A stretch of 64,000 nucleotides of DNA from Chryseobacterium sp. JAH (lineage in GTDB: Bacteria; Bacteroidota; Bacteroidia; Flavobacteriales; Weeksellaceae), in assembly GCF_001507335.1 (NCBI RefSeq), contig NZ_LMAH01000001.1:496001-560000 (forward strand). Direction: 5' to 3'. Made by a program: the position numbers and the translations under genes. A model generated the notes under the pieces. That model was not told the origin of the DNA. It was given only the letters and a program-made list of their open reading frames with translations, and made no database searches. Each line of letters opens with the position of its first letter. Position 1 is the first letter of the stretch. Positions 1 to 9,266 of this stretch are shown here, piece after piece.

Positions 1-379
1 GCCCTGTAAAAACTCTTTGATCAAAAATAGCCTGATTCACAGTAACAACGGCACTTGAACTCCAAGGTTGTCCCAATTGTGCACGGATTCTCTGTCCTCC
101 AAACTCCAACAATGACTCCTGAATAATAGGGTTATATGTTAACCCGGCAGTTGCACTCACTTGCGGCAATGCACCAGCTCTTGCCTCGGCGATCTTATAT
201 TCGGCTTTTTTGATCTGTAAAGCTGCTTTTTTGGCTTCTGCTTTATTTTGCAACGCCTGCTTGATGGCCTCTTGCAAAGATATCTCTTGCTGGGCAAATG
301 CAGATGTAGAGCCGAAAATCATAAATGCTGCAGCTATCCCAATTTTTAGCTTTTTTGCAGTTATACGTTTTCTATTCAT
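1..379 (-). CDS. TolC-family outer-membrane efflux protein (N-terminal part, cut by window edge)
   Basis: The reading frame starts at the ATG complementary to 377-379 and is still open at base 1, so about 126 residues of the N-terminus are seen. It begins with a basic stretch (MNRKRITAKKLK), a hydrophobic core and a signal-peptidase-like end (TSAFAQ). The mature protein opens with ISLQEAIKQALQNKAEAKKA and has AEYKIAEARAGALPQVSATA and VNQAIFDQRVF, typical of the first helical hairpin and strands of TolC/OprM-type channels. These trimeric channels carry substrates of tripartite pumps across the outer membrane. A tetR gene lies 96 bp upstream in the same orientation, so an adaptor (HlyD-like) and a pump (RND) probably follow to the left. 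Family assignment is firm; the substrate is unknown. Confidence 0.85.
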   Translation of the reverse strand, partial: MNRKRITAKKLKIGIAAAFMIFGSTSAFAQQEISLQEAIKQALQNKAEAKKAALQIKKAEYKIAEARAGALPQVSATAGLTYNPIIQESLLEFGGQRIRAQLGQPWSSSAVVTVNQAIFDQRVFTG

Positions 380-475
380 AATTTATTACTTCGTTTATTT
401 TTTTGTAGTTGTTTTTCTGATGTACTTTATCCCTAAAGGACGAATCAGTTTTATAATTACTTTAACAGTTTTTAA

Positions 476-1069
476 TTAATTTTTAAAAAGCATGTTAAGG
501 ATGATGTCTTTTCTTTCTGAGATGATCTGGTCAAACTCTTTATCTGTAATCATTAAATTCTCTAAAAACAGAGGCCTAACCGCACTCGGAAACACTAAAA
601 GCGAAACCATATTGAGAAGAAACTGTACCGGAGCCATTTTTACAATATTTCCCAATTGCATTTCTTTTTCGATGTCTTCATACAATTTTTTCAGTTCGTC
701 TTCCTCCACATCTCTTTTGTGGCAACTTCCTTTGTTAATTTGTGATACGATGTATGTTTCCAGATATGGATATTGAAGACTCGTGGATAAACTTCCATCA
801 ATAAACTTGGCTATCTTTTCCTTAAAAGGAAGATCAGAGTTCATGATGATTTCAGATTTCTCTTTCTCCACCCGATGAGCTTCATCGAAAATGATTTGAA
901 TCAGATTATCTCGTGATCTGAAATAATAGTTGATCAATGTTCTGTTAACACCGGCCTCGTCAGCAATCTCTTGTGTAGTTGCGTTAAATTTCCCCTGCAC
1001 AAAGAATAAATTCTTTGCAGTCTCTTTGATTAATTCCTGAGTTTGATCTTTTTTTTCTTGTTTTGACAT
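476..1069 (-). CDS. TetR/AcrR-family transcriptional repressor
   Basis: This 197-residue protein has the usual TetR length. Residues about 31-50 (TTQEIADEAGVNRTLINYYF) form the recognition helix-turn-helix; the rest is the variable ligand-binding and dimerisation domain. It lies directly upstream of a TolC-family gene in the same orientation, the usual place for a local repressor of a drug-efflux operon. Immediately upstream of its start is a set of nested inverted repeats (1071-1133) that probably includes its own operator, so I infer autoregulation and control of the efflux genes. The inducer cannot be predicted. Confidence 0.88.
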   Translation of the reverse strand: MSKQEKKDQTQELIKETAKNLFFVQGKFNATTQEIADEAGVNRTLINYYFRSRDNLIQIIFDEAHRVEKEKSEIIMNSDLPFKEKIAKFIDGSLSTSLQYPYLETYIVSQINKGSCHKRDVEEDELKKLYEDIEKEMQLGNIVKMAPVQFLLNMVSLLVFPSAVRPLFLENLMITDKEFDQIISERKDIILNMLFKN

Positions 1070-1070
1070 T

Positions 1071-1133
1071 TTTGTTAAACAATTTTGTGCAAAGATATAT
1101 CAAACAATTGTTTTGACAAAATTGTTAAACAAA
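1071..1133 (-). promoter_or_regulatory. Nested dyad, probable TetR operator
   Basis: Two 18-base arms, 1071-1088 (TTTGTTAAACAATTTTGT) and 1116-1133 (ACAAAATTGTTAAACAAA), are inverted repeats with one mismatch. Between them lies a perfect 12-bp palindrome, AAACAATTGTTT, at 1102-1113. The block begins one base upstream of the tetR start codon. Related AACAAT/ATTGTT half-sites recur through the block, as expected for a repressor binding site with several dimers. The site is read directly from sequence; the assignment to this TetR is inference from position. Confidence 0.6.
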
Positions 1134-1170
1134 ATAATTAAGTGATTTTCTGTGATTATTATCATAAAAA

Positions 1171-1195
1171 AAGTCTGAACAAAATGTTCAGACTT
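1171..1195 (-). terminator. Rho-independent terminator of the CvfB-like gene
   Basis: An 11-bp perfect stem (AAGTCTGAACA paired with TGTTCAGACTT) with a 3-base loop lies 24 bases past the stop codon of the minus-strand gene. On the minus strand it is followed by a run of seven T. Confidence 0.8.
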
Positions 1196-1218
1196 CAGTT
1201 TTATTTCAATAGTAATCT

Positions 1219-2043
1219 TTAGACAAGTTTAATTTTATCTTCCATAATCTCAACGATTTTATCTTTATACAAACCGCCTAATGCTTTTTTAAAGTTCTTT
1301 TTACTCATCTGCAGCTCAGCTTTAATGTCTTCGGGAGAAGATTTATCTGAGAGATGAAGCAAACCAAAGTTTTCTTCCAATTTGTTTAAAATCTTCTGTC
1401 TGAATTCATCGATATTTTCAAAACCTTCAGGCTGAAGCGAAACATCTATCTTACCGTCTTCACGGATAGTTTTGATGTAACCCTCTTCTTCCGAAAGCGG
1501 ATATACTTTTTTGTAAACATCTGAGGCATAAATCAATCCAAGGTATTTTTTGTTGATCACCACATTCCAGCCCAACTCACTTTCGTTCATCATAATCAAC
1601 TCCACTTTATCTCCTTTTCTGAAAGGAACATCTTCGTACTGTGGATTTCTCTTGAACTTTGTGGTACCGGTAATTAATCCTAATTCTTCATCAATATAAA
1701 GATGTACAAGATATCTTTTTCCCTCAAGAATTTTAGATTTTTGCTGCTTGTACGGAATGAAAAGATCTTTGATAATTCCCCAATCCATAAAAGCTCCGCT
1801 GGGAAGACTCTGCACGCAGCTCATCACCGCAAACTCGCCAACTTCTGCCAAAGGAGTTTCTGTGGTAGCTTTCAGTTTATGATCATCCTGATACACAAAA
1901 ACTTCAATCTCATCACCAATTTCTTTTTCTTCACGAATAAAAACTTTAGACATAAAAGCCGTTTCGCCGGTTTCCGATTCAAGCATCCATCCTGAATTAT
2001 TTTTTTCTGAAATTTTTAAAGTCTGTGTTCTTCCGATTTGCAT
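1219..2043 (-). CDS. CvfB/YitL-like S1-domain RNA-binding protein
   Basis: The protein begins MQIGRTQTLKISEKNNSGWM and is about 274 residues long. The frame stays open to a TTG at 2064, but the ATG at 2043 gives the conventional N-terminus of this family and is preferred. Tandem S1-like beta-barrels occupy most of the protein; a third one is visible at GYIKTIREDGKIDVSLQP, followed by a C-terminal winged-helix-like segment (MSKKNFKKALGGLYKDK). The family includes Staphylococcus CvfB, an RNA-binding virulence regulator; its role in Bacteroidetes is not established. It stands alone between terminators at 1171-1195 and 2118-2145. Confidence 0.8.
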   Translation of the reverse strand: MQIGRTQTLKISEKNNSGWMLESETGETAFMSKVFIREEKEIGDEIEVFVYQDDHKLKATTETPLAEVGEFAVMSCVQSLPSGAFMDWGIIKDLFIPYKQQKSKILEGKRYLVHLYIDEELGLITGTTKFKRNPQYEDVPFRKGDKVELIMMNESELGWNVVINKKYLGLIYASDVYKKVYPLSEEEGYIKTIREDGKIDVSLQPEGFENIDEFRQKILNKLEENFGLLHLSDKSSPEDIKAELQMSKKNFKKALGGLYKDKIVEIMEDKIKLV

Positions 2044-2117
2044 TGATGATAATTTAGTTGGCAAAGGTAAGGAAATTAGTTTGAGAGTCTTAGATTGGAA
2101 TTTTATTTTACATAAAA

Positions 2118-2145
2118 AAGACTGCCATTTACGAATGGCAGTCTT
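2118..2145 (-). terminator. Rho-independent terminator of lpdA
   Basis: A 12-bp perfect stem (AAGACTGCCATT paired with AATGGCAGTCTT) around a 4-base loop lies 24 bases after the lpdA stop. A T-run follows on the minus strand. Confidence 0.8.
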
Positions 2146-2168
2146 ATATTTATTTAATTAATTAAATT

Positions 2169-3572
2169 TTACATGTGAATAGGTCTCTTACCCGTTGCAT
2201 CCAAAGCAGCTTCTTTAATAGCTTCAGCATATGTAGGGTGTGCATGAGAACTTCTTGCGATATCTTCTGCACTTGCACGGAATTCCATTGCAATAACTCC
2301 TTCTGCAATCAAATCTGCAGCTCTTGCTCCTACGATATGCATACCTAAAACTTCATCAGTTTTTTCGTCTGCAATGATTTTCACCAAACCATCCACATCA
2401 CCACTTGCACGGCTTCTTCCTAATGCTCTCATTGGGAAAGAACCAACTTTGTAAGCTACCCCTTCTTCTTTTAACTGCTCTTCAGTTTTACCAACTCCGG
2501 CAACTTCAGGCCATGTGTAAACCACACCAGGAATCAAGTTGTAATTAACGTGAGGTTTTTGTCCTGCTAAAGTTTCAGCCACGAAAACTCCTTCTTCTTC
2601 AGCTTTGTGAGCCAACATCGCCCCTTTGATAACATCTCCGATTGCATAGATGTTAGTAACGTTTGTCTGAAGGTGGTCGTTCGTTTTCACTCTACCTCTT
2701 TCGTCTAGTTCAACTCCAGCTTTCTCCAACCCAAGACCGTCTGTGTAAGGCTTTCTACCTACAGAAACCAAACAGTAGTCACCTTCTACCGTTACTTCTT
2801 CTCCTTTTTTATCTTTTGCTGTAATTTTTACAGTATCTCCATTTCTTTCAACTGCAGAAACTGCTGTAGAAAGCATAAATTTCATTCCTTGCTTCTTAAG
2901 AACTTTAGTTAATTCTTTGCTTAAAGCTCCATCCATGGTAGGAATGATCTTATCCATAAATTCAACTACAGTAACCTGAGCTCCTAGTCTTAAATAAACA
3001 GAACCTAACTCAAGACCGATAACTCCACCACCGATAACTACTAAATGTTTAGGGATTTCCTTAAGATTTAAAGCCTCTGTAGAAGTGATTACTCTTTCCT
3101 TATCTAAAGTGATGAAAGGTAAAGATGTAGGTTTAGAACCTGTTGCAATAATGGTGTATTTAGAATCAATTATTTCTGTAGAACCGTCGTTTTTAGTCAC
3201 TTTAACCTGAGTTGCAGATTCGAAGCTTCCAAGACCTTCAAAAACAGTGATTTTGTTTTTGTTCATCAAATAGCTGATTCCGTCCGTGTTTTGTTTAATC
3301 ACCTCATTTTTACGCTCAATCATTCTTGCGATGTCAGCTTGAGGTTCATTAATAATAATTCCGTGACCTGCAAAATTGTGTTTTGCGTTTTCGAAATGCT
3401 CAGAACTGTCTAGAAGCGCTTTTGAAGGAATACATCCAACGTTAAGACAAGTTCCGCCTAAAGTTGAATATTTTTCAATAATTGCTGTTTTGAAACCTAA
3501 TTGCGCAGCGCGGATTGCAGCTACATAACCTCCAGGACCAGAACCTATTACGGTAACATCGAATTGACTCAT
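2169..3572 (-). CDS. lpdA: Dihydrolipoyl dehydrogenase (E3)
   Basis: This 467-residue flavoenzyme reoxidises dihydrolipoamide to lipoamide with NAD+ as the E3 subunit of pyruvate, 2-oxoglutarate or branched-chain dehydrogenase complexes, or of the glycine cleavage system. Visible signatures are the FAD-binding GSGPGG at residues 10-15, the redox disulfide CLNVGC (Cys42, Cys47), the NAD-binding GGGVIGLELGSVY, the second FAD motif with IYAIGDV, and the C-terminal catalytic HAHPTYAE (His445, Glu450). Length and all key residues match the family. It is monocistronic here, with its own promoter and terminator and no E1 or E2 genes nearby, so it probably serves several complexes. Confidence 0.95.
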   Translation of the reverse strand: MSQFDVTVIGSGPGGYVAAIRAAQLGFKTAIIEKYSTLGGTCLNVGCIPSKALLDSSEHFENAKHNFAGHGIIINEPQADIARMIERKNEVIKQNTDGISYLMNKNKITVFEGLGSFESATQVKVTKNDGSTEIIDSKYTIIATGSKPTSLPFITLDKERVITSTEALNLKEIPKHLVVIGGGVIGLELGSVYLRLGAQVTVVEFMDKIIPTMDGALSKELTKVLKKQGMKFMLSTAVSAVERNGDTVKITAKDKKGEEVTVEGDYCLVSVGRKPYTDGLGLEKAGVELDERGRVKTNDHLQTNVTNIYAIGDVIKGAMLAHKAEEEGVFVAETLAGQKPHVNYNLIPGVVYTWPEVAGVGKTEEQLKEEGVAYKVGSFPMRALGRSRASGDVDGLVKIIADEKTDEVLGMHIVGARAADLIAEGVIAMEFRASAEDIARSSHAHPTYAEAIKEAALDATGKRPIHM

Positions 3573-3612
3573 TTTATTTTATAATTTATTATTAGCTATT
3601 CTTAAATCCTTA

Positions 3613-3642
3613 CAAATTTACTGATTAATTTACAAGGAACAA
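3613..3642 (-). promoter_or_regulatory. Bacteroidetes-type promoter of lpdA
   Basis: On the minus strand a TTG (3640-3642) is followed by a 19-bp spacer and TAAATTTG (3613-3620). This matches the Bacteroidetes -33 TTG / -7 TAnnTTTG consensus with canonical spacing. The start codon is at 3572, giving a leader of roughly 35 bases. Confidence 0.7.
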
Positions 3643-3753
3643 AGTGAGTTTTGTCAAGTTTTGGAAAGCGGATCTTTGAAGCTTGATGATGGAAGTTTAA
3701 TAGATAGAAATTTTTTTTGTTTAAATTCTAATTTTAGCATCATCCAGCCAATT

Positions 3754-4104
3754 TTATAAATCTAAATTTAATTTTCCCAGTCCGAAAACTTCTTTATTTC
3801 CGAAAAACTGACCTCCGCAAATGTACCATTCAAGGTTTTCCAAATGTTTAACCACATTTTCCGGTTTCATTTCTGCAACGTCTTTTTTCGCAATAATTCC
3901 TTTATACCATCTTCCCGATTCTGGAGAATCCGGAAATCCGACTGCGTATTTAATCCAAATTCTTTGGCAAAGTCTGCATTGAATAACACTTACTTCCGCA
4001 TTTTTGCCATTGGTGAGATCTGTACCCACTATTGAAGTTCTGTATTCAGATTCGGTCAGGTCATGTTTTTCGCACGCACAACCTAATTTCGGAAGTTTTT
4101 TCAT
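3754..4104 (-). CDS. Small Cys-containing protein of unknown function
   Basis: A 116-residue soluble protein that I do not recognise as a named family. It has an N-terminal CAC (residues 9-11) and a later CRLC motif (about residues 43-46, in VIQCRLCQRIWIKY), which together could bind a metal as a split zinc-ribbon. No signal peptide or membrane segment is visible. It lies 57 bp downstream of the glycosyltransferase gene in the same orientation and may be the last gene of the recQ run. Coding is supported by the regular start, normal amino-acid composition and tidy gene spacing; function is unknown. Confidence 0.7.
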   Translation of the reverse strand: MKKLPKLGCACEKHDLTESEYRTSIVGTDLTNGKNAEVSVIQCRLCQRIWIKYAVGFPDSPESGRWYKGIIAKKDVAEMKPENVVKHLENLEWYICGGQFFGNKEVFGLGKLNLDL

Positions 4105-4161
4105 GAAATGAAATATTGATTTTTTGATAAATTGAAGTGCAAATTTAGAGAAATTTAAAGA

Positions 4162-5250
4162 CTATGACTTCTTCATTAATTCCAACAAAATCTTTTCATA
4201 TTTATCTAGAATAATCTCCTTAGAAAACCGTGACTTAATAGAATTTTTAATAGCTTCATGATCATAAGAACGATGCAGAATCTGTATTATCTTCTGGGAA
4301 AAATCTTCGTGATTTTCAATATCAGAAATCTCACCATTGGTTTCGTGCTGAATAATTTCATTTATTCCACCCGGACAGTTGTTGGCCAAAGAATAAGTTC
4401 CGCAGGCTCCTGCTTCGAGCAAAACATTTGGGAAACCTTCGTATCTTGAGGAAAGAATAAACAAATCTGCAAATTTCAAAAACTCATACGGATTTTCTTG
4501 TATTCCGTGGAAAACTACATTTTTTAAACCTAAAAATTCTTTCATCTGATGAAGAATTTCTCGGTCTCTCCCGTCACCTAAAATATGCAGAATGATTTTT
4601 TCATTTTTTAACCTCGAAAAAACCTTCAGTAAATTGTCAAAACCTTTTCTGGCAGACAGATTTCCAATGGCTACTACGTTTTTATAATTATATTTAAAAC
4701 TTTCAGGTTTAGTGGAAAAGCTAAGTTTTGCATTAATAAAATCAAAATCAACCGGATTATTAATTTTAATAATTTTTGAACGGCTAATTTTAAAATTATT
4801 AACCAAATCGTTCATCATGTCTTCACTCTGTGCAATGATCTGCTGGTAGTTATTGTAGAAATTATAGAAAAATTTGATTTCTGTTTTGGTCACATGCTTC
4901 GAGACAACATTGGTTTCTCTAGCAATGAATTTTACTTTTGGAAACAGCTTGATAAATAAAGATAGATAAGCATTAACTTCACCAAATCCAGAAAACACAA
5001 TATCCGGTTTTCTGCGGTAAATTTCTTTTAAAATAGGCTTTAGCGAATGTCTTATTCTTTCGGTATCGATATCTATAATTTCAACATCACTTTTAAGGAA
5101 ATCAAGATAAGCACCTTGTTTGCGTAAAAGCAAAATCTTAGGCTCAAACTTATCTCGGGAAAGATGATTTGCAATGGTGGTAACGATTCTTTCTGCGCCT
5201 CCCGTTTCGAGATCCGGCAGAATAAACATGACAGAAATTTTCTTTTTCAT
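4162..5250 (-). CDS. GT4-family glycosyltransferase
   Basis: This 362-residue protein has the two Rossmann lobes of GT-B enzymes. The N-terminal lobe begins FILPDLETGGAERIVTTIAN, the glycine loop that contacts the donor. The C-terminal lobe has NVVAIGNLSARKGFDNLLKV, HILGDGRD, and the donor-binding E-x7-E motif in SSRYEGFPNVLLEAG. Members move a sugar from a nucleotide-sugar donor to a glycan or lipid acceptor with retention of configuration, usually in polysaccharide or lipopolysaccharide synthesis. Donor and acceptor cannot be read from sequence. The gene starts 7 bases after the PH-like membrane protein gene and is probably co-transcribed with it and recQ. Confidence 0.88.
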   Translation of the reverse strand: MKKKISVMFILPDLETGGAERIVTTIANHLSRDKFEPKILLLRKQGAYLDFLKSDVEIIDIDTERIRHSLKPILKEIYRRKPDIVFSGFGEVNAYLSLFIKLFPKVKFIARETNVVSKHVTKTEIKFFYNFYNNYQQIIAQSEDMMNDLVNNFKISRSKIIKINNPVDFDFINAKLSFSTKPESFKYNYKNVVAIGNLSARKGFDNLLKVFSRLKNEKIILHILGDGRDREILHQMKEFLGLKNVVFHGIQENPYEFLKFADLFILSSRYEGFPNVLLEAGACGTYSLANNCPGGINEIIQHETNGEISDIENHEDFSQKIIQILHRSYDHEAIKNSIKSRFSKEIILDKYEKILLELMKKS

Positions 5251-5257
5251 TGATAAA

Positions 5258-5800
5258 TTAGAAAAAAGTTTTATTGATTGGCAATCCTAAACTTTCAAAA
5301 ACAGGTACAATTTCATGAATGTTTTCGACACTTAAAAAGATATATTTATCTTCTGTGAAATTCATCCCGTTTGTTTTAAAAAAAGAAAAAGAATCATCAG
5401 CTTTTCCAAAAATATCTTCAGGCTGACCAAAAATAATATTTCCAAAAAAACTGCTGTTCATTTGAACATTAATCTCTTTTATTTCTTCGAGTTTTTTATA
5501 TTTTGTAATTTCCTTTGTTGATTTTTCTGCGATAATTATTCTATAATTCGTTACTAAATAATAATTATCATTTACATCAAAATACCTCAAAATCCAGCGA
5601 AAAAAAGCCAGATACAATGCTACAAAAAAAATAAAAACTGCAAAAATAAAAAGCATTGCCTGCAAATTGATTATTAAAATAATTGAAATGGCTAAATAAA
5701 AAAAAGAAAATAAAATTCTTAATTTTTCAGCGGTATTTAAAAAAAACTTTTTTGCTGGAAAAATCTCTCTTAAAATTATTTCATTATCATCCAACACCAT
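5258..5800 (-). CDS. Membrane protein with bacterial-PH-like domain
   Basis: A 180-residue protein with two adjacent transmembrane segments (about residues 28-46 and 50-70, ILFSFFYLAISIILIINL and AVFIFFVALYLAFF). A cytosolic domain follows that starts YYLVTNYRIIIAEKSTKEI, the signature look of a bacterial pleckstrin-homology (bPH/YdbS-like) domain. Its ATG overlaps the recQ stop codon (TAATG), so translation is probably coupled. Function is unknown; small bPH membrane proteins are common and mostly uncharacterised. The domain call rests on pattern recognition only. Confidence 0.65.
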   Translation of the reverse strand: MVLDDNEIILREIFPAKKFFLNTAEKLRILFSFFYLAISIILIINLQAMLFIFAVFIFFVALYLAFFRWILRYFDVNDNYYLVTNYRIIIAEKSTKEITKYKKLEEIKEINVQMNSSFFGNIIFGQPEDIFGKADDSFSFFKTNGMNFTEDKYIFLSVENIHEIVPVFESLGLPINKTFF

Positions 5801-8004
5801 TAATTTGCAACGTCACTAATAAATTTAATTCTTAGCATTCTCACTTCTTCGTCTGAAAGCTCGTCTCCAAATTCATCCAGCAAAACCTTCATGCTATCAC
5901 TTTCAGATTCATTCATAAATTCCATGAAATCATCAACAATATCTTCATCAAAGTTTTCTTCAATATAGTAATCTATATTCAATTTTGTTCCCTGATAAAC
6001 AATACGTTCCATTTCTTTCAACAAATCATTCATTGAAAGATTTTTAGCTCTTGCAATATCTTCAAGATCAATCTTTTTATCAGTACTTTGAATAATGAAA
6101 ACTTTATGACTCGATTTATTAGCCACATTTTTCAACACCATATCCTGAGTACGTTCTATATTATTTTCTTCAACGTATTTTGAGATAAAATCAGCGAATT
6201 CTTTACCATATTTTTTTGCCTTTCCTTCCCCAACTCCATAAATCTTTGCGATTTCTTCGAGACTAACTGGATATTGAACAGTCATGTCTTCCAAACTAGG
6301 ATCCATAAAAACCGTATAAGGAGGAATTCCATGTTTTTTGGCAACTTTTTTTCTAAGTTCCTTTAGCTGTCCAAACAGGTTTTGATCAAGACATCCACTT
6401 GCCTGCATTTGAACCTGATCACTATCTGCTTTTGTTTGCGACAAATCAAATTCACGGTCTTCAGCTATTAAAAATGGCTCTTTGAATTTTCCAATAATCA
6501 CTTCACGTCCTTTTGGCGAAATTTTTAAAACACCATACGTTTCGATATCTTTCTGTAAGAAATTTTGAACGGTAGCCTGTCTTAAAATTGTTTTCCAATA
6601 ATTATCTTTCTCATCTTTTCCAAAACCGAAAAATGAACTTTGCTCCAGTTTATAAGACTTTGTGACAGCGTTTTCTTTTCCAACAATCGCTGAGATTAAA
6701 TCTTTTGATTTGAATTTTTCTTTGGTGGTATCAATTAACTCTAAAACTTTCTTCAAATCTTTGGTTGCATCTTTCAGCTTGGGAGGGTTTGATGCGTTGT
6801 CGCACATTTTGGCTCCCTCACCAGTAACCGGATCAAAAGTTTCACCAAAGTAATACAGTATATACTGCCTTCTGCTCATAGAAGTTTCGGCATAACCGAC
6901 CACTTCATTTAAAAGCTGAAGCCCGATTTCTCTTTCCGAAACAGGTTTTTGAGCTAAGAATTTTTCTAATTTTTCAATATCTTTTGGATCATAAAATGCC
7001 AGACAGTGACCTTCCCCTCCATCACGACCGGCACGACCTGTTTCCTGATAATAACTTTCTAAAGACTTCGGAAAATCATAGTGAATAACAAAACGAACAT
7101 CCGGCTTGTCAATCCCCATACCAAAGGCAATCGTTGCGACGATGACATCAGCTTCTTCCATCAGAAATTTATCCTGATTGGTCACTCTTACTTTTTGATC
7201 TAAACCTGCATGATAAGGAAGTGCGTTAACTCCATTAACCTGTAAAAGCTGGGCAAATTCCTCTACTTTTCTTCGGCTCAGGCAGTAAACAATTCCAGAT
7301 TTTCCTTTATGTTTATTGATAAATTTTACAATTTCTTTATCTACGTTGACTTTGGGACGAACTTCATAATACAAGTTGGCTCTGTTAAAGCTTTCCTTAA
7401 AAACCAAAGCATCCGTCATCCCTAAAGTTTTCTGAATATCATCCTGAACCTTGGGTGTCGCAGTTGCCGTAAGAGCGATTACCGGAACATCTGCAATCTT
7501 ATCAATAATTGATTTTAAATTTCTGTACTCGGGTCTGAAATCGTGCCCCCATTCTGAGATACAATGTGCCTCATCAATCGCAACAAATGAAATTTTCACA
7601 TCTCTGAAAAATTCAAGATAATCTTCTTTGATTAAAGACTCAGGAGCAACATACAAAAGTTTTGTTTTTCCGCTTTTGATATCATCAAATACCTGTTTGG
7701 TCTGGGTTTTGTTGAGAGAAGAATTTAGAACATGGGCTACTCCATTTTCAGATGAAAGACCGTTCACGGCGTCTACCTGATTTTTCATTAAAGCAATCAA
7801 TGGCGAAACCACAATTGCAGTTCCTTCTGAAATAAGGGCGGGAAGTTGATAACACAAAGATTTACCACCTCCTGTAGGCATTAAGACAAAAATATCTTTG
7901 CCTTGCAACAGTTCTTCAATAATAAGTTCCTGCTGACCTTTGAAAGTAGAAAATCCGAAGTATTTCTTTAACTCGCCCGATAAATTGGCTTTTTTTGCGC
8001 TCAT
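5800..8004 (-). CDS. recQ: ATP-dependent DNA helicase RecQ
   Basis: This 734-residue 3'-5' DNA helicase acts in recombination and replication-fork repair. The N-terminal superfamily-2 core shows the Q-motif region [13 protein letters not shown], Walker [15 protein letters not shown], the DEAH box [17 protein letters not shown], the TAT motif [10 protein letters not shown], and motif [15 protein letters not shown]-like sequence follows, then an HRDC-like segment ([17 protein letters not shown]). The C-terminus is longer than E. coli RecQ (about 610 residues) and ends in an acidic stretch ([20 protein letters not shown]). The RQC zinc-binding cysteines look reduced: only CDN is obvious in that region. 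Confidence 0.94.
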   Translation of the reverse strand: MSAKKANLSGELKKYFGFSTFKGQQELIIEELLQGKDIFVLMPTGGGKSLCYQLPALISEGTAIVVSPLIALMKNQVDAVNGLSSENGVAHVLNSSLNKTQTKQVFDDIKSGKTKLLYVAPESLIKEDYLEFFRDVKISFVAIDEAHCISEWGHDFRPEYRNLKSIIDKIADVPVIALTATATPKVQDDIQKTLGMTDALVFKESFNRANLYYEVRPKVNVDKEIVKFINKHKGKSGIVYCLSRRKVEEFAQLLQVNGVNALPYHAGLDQKVRVTNQDKFLMEEADVIVATIAFGMGIDKPDVRFVIHYDFPKSLESYYQETGRAGRDGGEGHCLAFYDPKDIEKLEKFLAQKPVSEREIGLQLLNEVVGYAETSMSRRQYILYYFGETFDPVTGEGAKMCDNASNPPKLKDATKDLKKVLELIDTTKEKFKSKDLISAIVGKENAVTKSYKLEQSSFFGFGKDEKDNYWKTILRQATVQNFLQKDIETYGVLKISPKGREVIIGKFKEPFLIAEDREFDLSQTKADSDQVQMQASGCLDQNLFGQLKELRKKVAKKHGIPPYTVFMDPSLEDMTVQYPVSLEEIAKIYGVGEGKAKKYGKEFADFISKYVEENNIERTQDMVLKNVANKSSHKVFIIQSTDKKIDLEDIARAKNLSMNDLLKEMERIVYQGTKLNIDYYIEENFDEDIVDDFMEFMNESESDSMKVLLDEFGDELSDEEVRMLRIKFISDVAN

Positions 8005-8036
8005 CTAATTTTGTATTGCTAAATTTGCATCTAACC

Positions 8037-8044
8037 CAAAGTTA
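8037..8044 (-). promoter_or_regulatory. Candidate -7 element for recQ
   Basis: TAACTTTG on the minus strand matches TAnnTTTG and lies 33 bases upstream of the recQ ATG. I see no good -33 TTG at the right spacing, so this is a weak call. Confidence 0.3.
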
Positions 8045-8162
8045 TAACTTTTTTACTGAAAATAAAAGTAAAGAGATTTATTAAAAATAAAACCTGCGTA
8101 ATAAATTCTTAATCAATGCAGTTTTCCTTTGGCATATTTTGGATACAAATCATCTCGAAAAA

Positions 8163-9122
8163 ATGGATATATCAAACATCATTTCAATCGCTAAGAGTAC
8201 GTTAGCAATAGAAATTGCTGAATTAGAAAAATTAAAAAACAGAATAGACGAAGACTTCGTAAAGGCCGTAGAGATTATTCATTCTGCACAAGGTAAATTA
8301 ATTGTTGTAGGAATCGGAAAATCTGCTCATGTCGGAAATAAAATTGTGGCTACTCTGAACTCTACGGGAACCCCTTCGCAGTTTTTGCACGCTTCAGAAG
8401 CTATTCACGGTGATTTGGGAGTAATTCAAAAGCAGGATGTCGTTTTATGCATTTCCAATTCTGGAAATTCTCCGGAAATCGTTAATTTAGTTACTTATCT
8501 CAAGGATTATTCTTCAGCTTTGATAGGGATGACAGGAAATTTGAAAAGTAAATTGGCAGAATATTCTGATGTTATTCTCGATACTCATGTTGATTTAGAA
8601 GCTTGTCCGAATAAGCTGGCTCCAACAAGTTCAACCACTTTACAGATGGCTTTGGGAGATGCTTTGGCAATTTGTTTAATGGAACTCAATGATTTTAAAG
8701 AAAATGATTTTGCTAAATTTCATCCAGGTGGAAGTTTAGGCAAAAACTTGACGGCGAGAGTCGAACAGTTTGTCTCTTCACAAAAGCCTCAGGTAACCGA
8801 AGAATCTTCAATCAGGGATGTAATTATTTCTATCAGCGCGTCAAGCCATGGAATTACAGTTGTCACAAATGAAGAAAAAATTATTGGCGTCATTACCGAC
8901 GGTGATTTGCGAAGAATGTTGCTGAACGGTGATGATATTTCAAAAGTTTTAGCTAAAGATATCATGTCTGCCAATCCTAAAAGTATTGAAAAAGATTTTT
9001 TGGCAAAAGAGGCAATGAAAATTCTAAAGGATAACAATATAGGTCAGTTGATTGTAACAGAAAGCGGAAAGTATTTCGGAATTATTGATATTCATAAACT
9101 TTTAGACGAGGGAATTAATTAA
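8163..9122 (+). CDS. kdsD: Arabinose-5-phosphate isomerase, KpsF/GutQ type
   Basis: This 319-residue enzyme interconverts ribulose 5-phosphate and arabinose 5-phosphate, the first step toward Kdo for lipopolysaccharide. The N-terminal SIS sugar-isomerase domain has VVGIGKSAHVGNKIVATLNS and LCISNSGNSPEIVNLV. A linker with HPGGSLGK, typical of KdsD, is followed by two CBS domains (about residues 200-319). The open frame extends to a TTG at 8139, but the ATG at 8163 gives the standard start MDISNIISIAKSTL. It is transcribed divergently from recQ. Confidence 0.93.
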   Translation: MDISNIISIAKSTLAIEIAELEKLKNRIDEDFVKAVEIIHSAQGKLIVVGIGKSAHVGNKIVATLNSTGTPSQFLHASEAIHGDLGVIQKQDVVLCISNSGNSPEIVNLVTYLKDYSSALIGMTGNLKSKLAEYSDVILDTHVDLEACPNKLAPTSSTTLQMALGDALAICLMELNDFKENDFAKFHPGGSLGKNLTARVEQFVSSQKPQVTEESSIRDVIISISASSHGITVVTNEEKIIGVITDGDLRRMLLNGDDISKVLAKDIMSANPKSIEKDFLAKEAMKILKDNNIGQLIVTESGKYFGIIDIHKLLDEGIN

Positions 9123-9238
9123 GCCTTTGTTGTGATCATTGCTGTACAAAGCAATTGGGACTGTAAAATTGTATGTTAATTTTAAAAATCAAATTAATAA
9201 CTTCCAATTTCCTGCATCCAACTCCCCGCTTTTTTTCA

Positions 9239-9246
9239 TAAATTTG
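9239..9246 (+). promoter_or_regulatory. Candidate -7 element for tatC
   Basis: TAAATTTG matches TAnnTTTG and lies about 20 bases before the GTG start of tatC. No clear -33 TTG is seen at standard spacing. Confidence 0.35.
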
Positions 9247-9266
9247 AAAACATTAAAAAAAATTCT

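Noticed and set aside
492..776. Plus-strand open frame opposite tetR
   Set aside because: It lies wholly inside the well-supported TetR gene on the other strand and has no family features.
8139..8162. TTG start for kdsD
   Set aside because: The ATG at 8163 gives the standard family N-terminus; the extra residues look like leader sequence.
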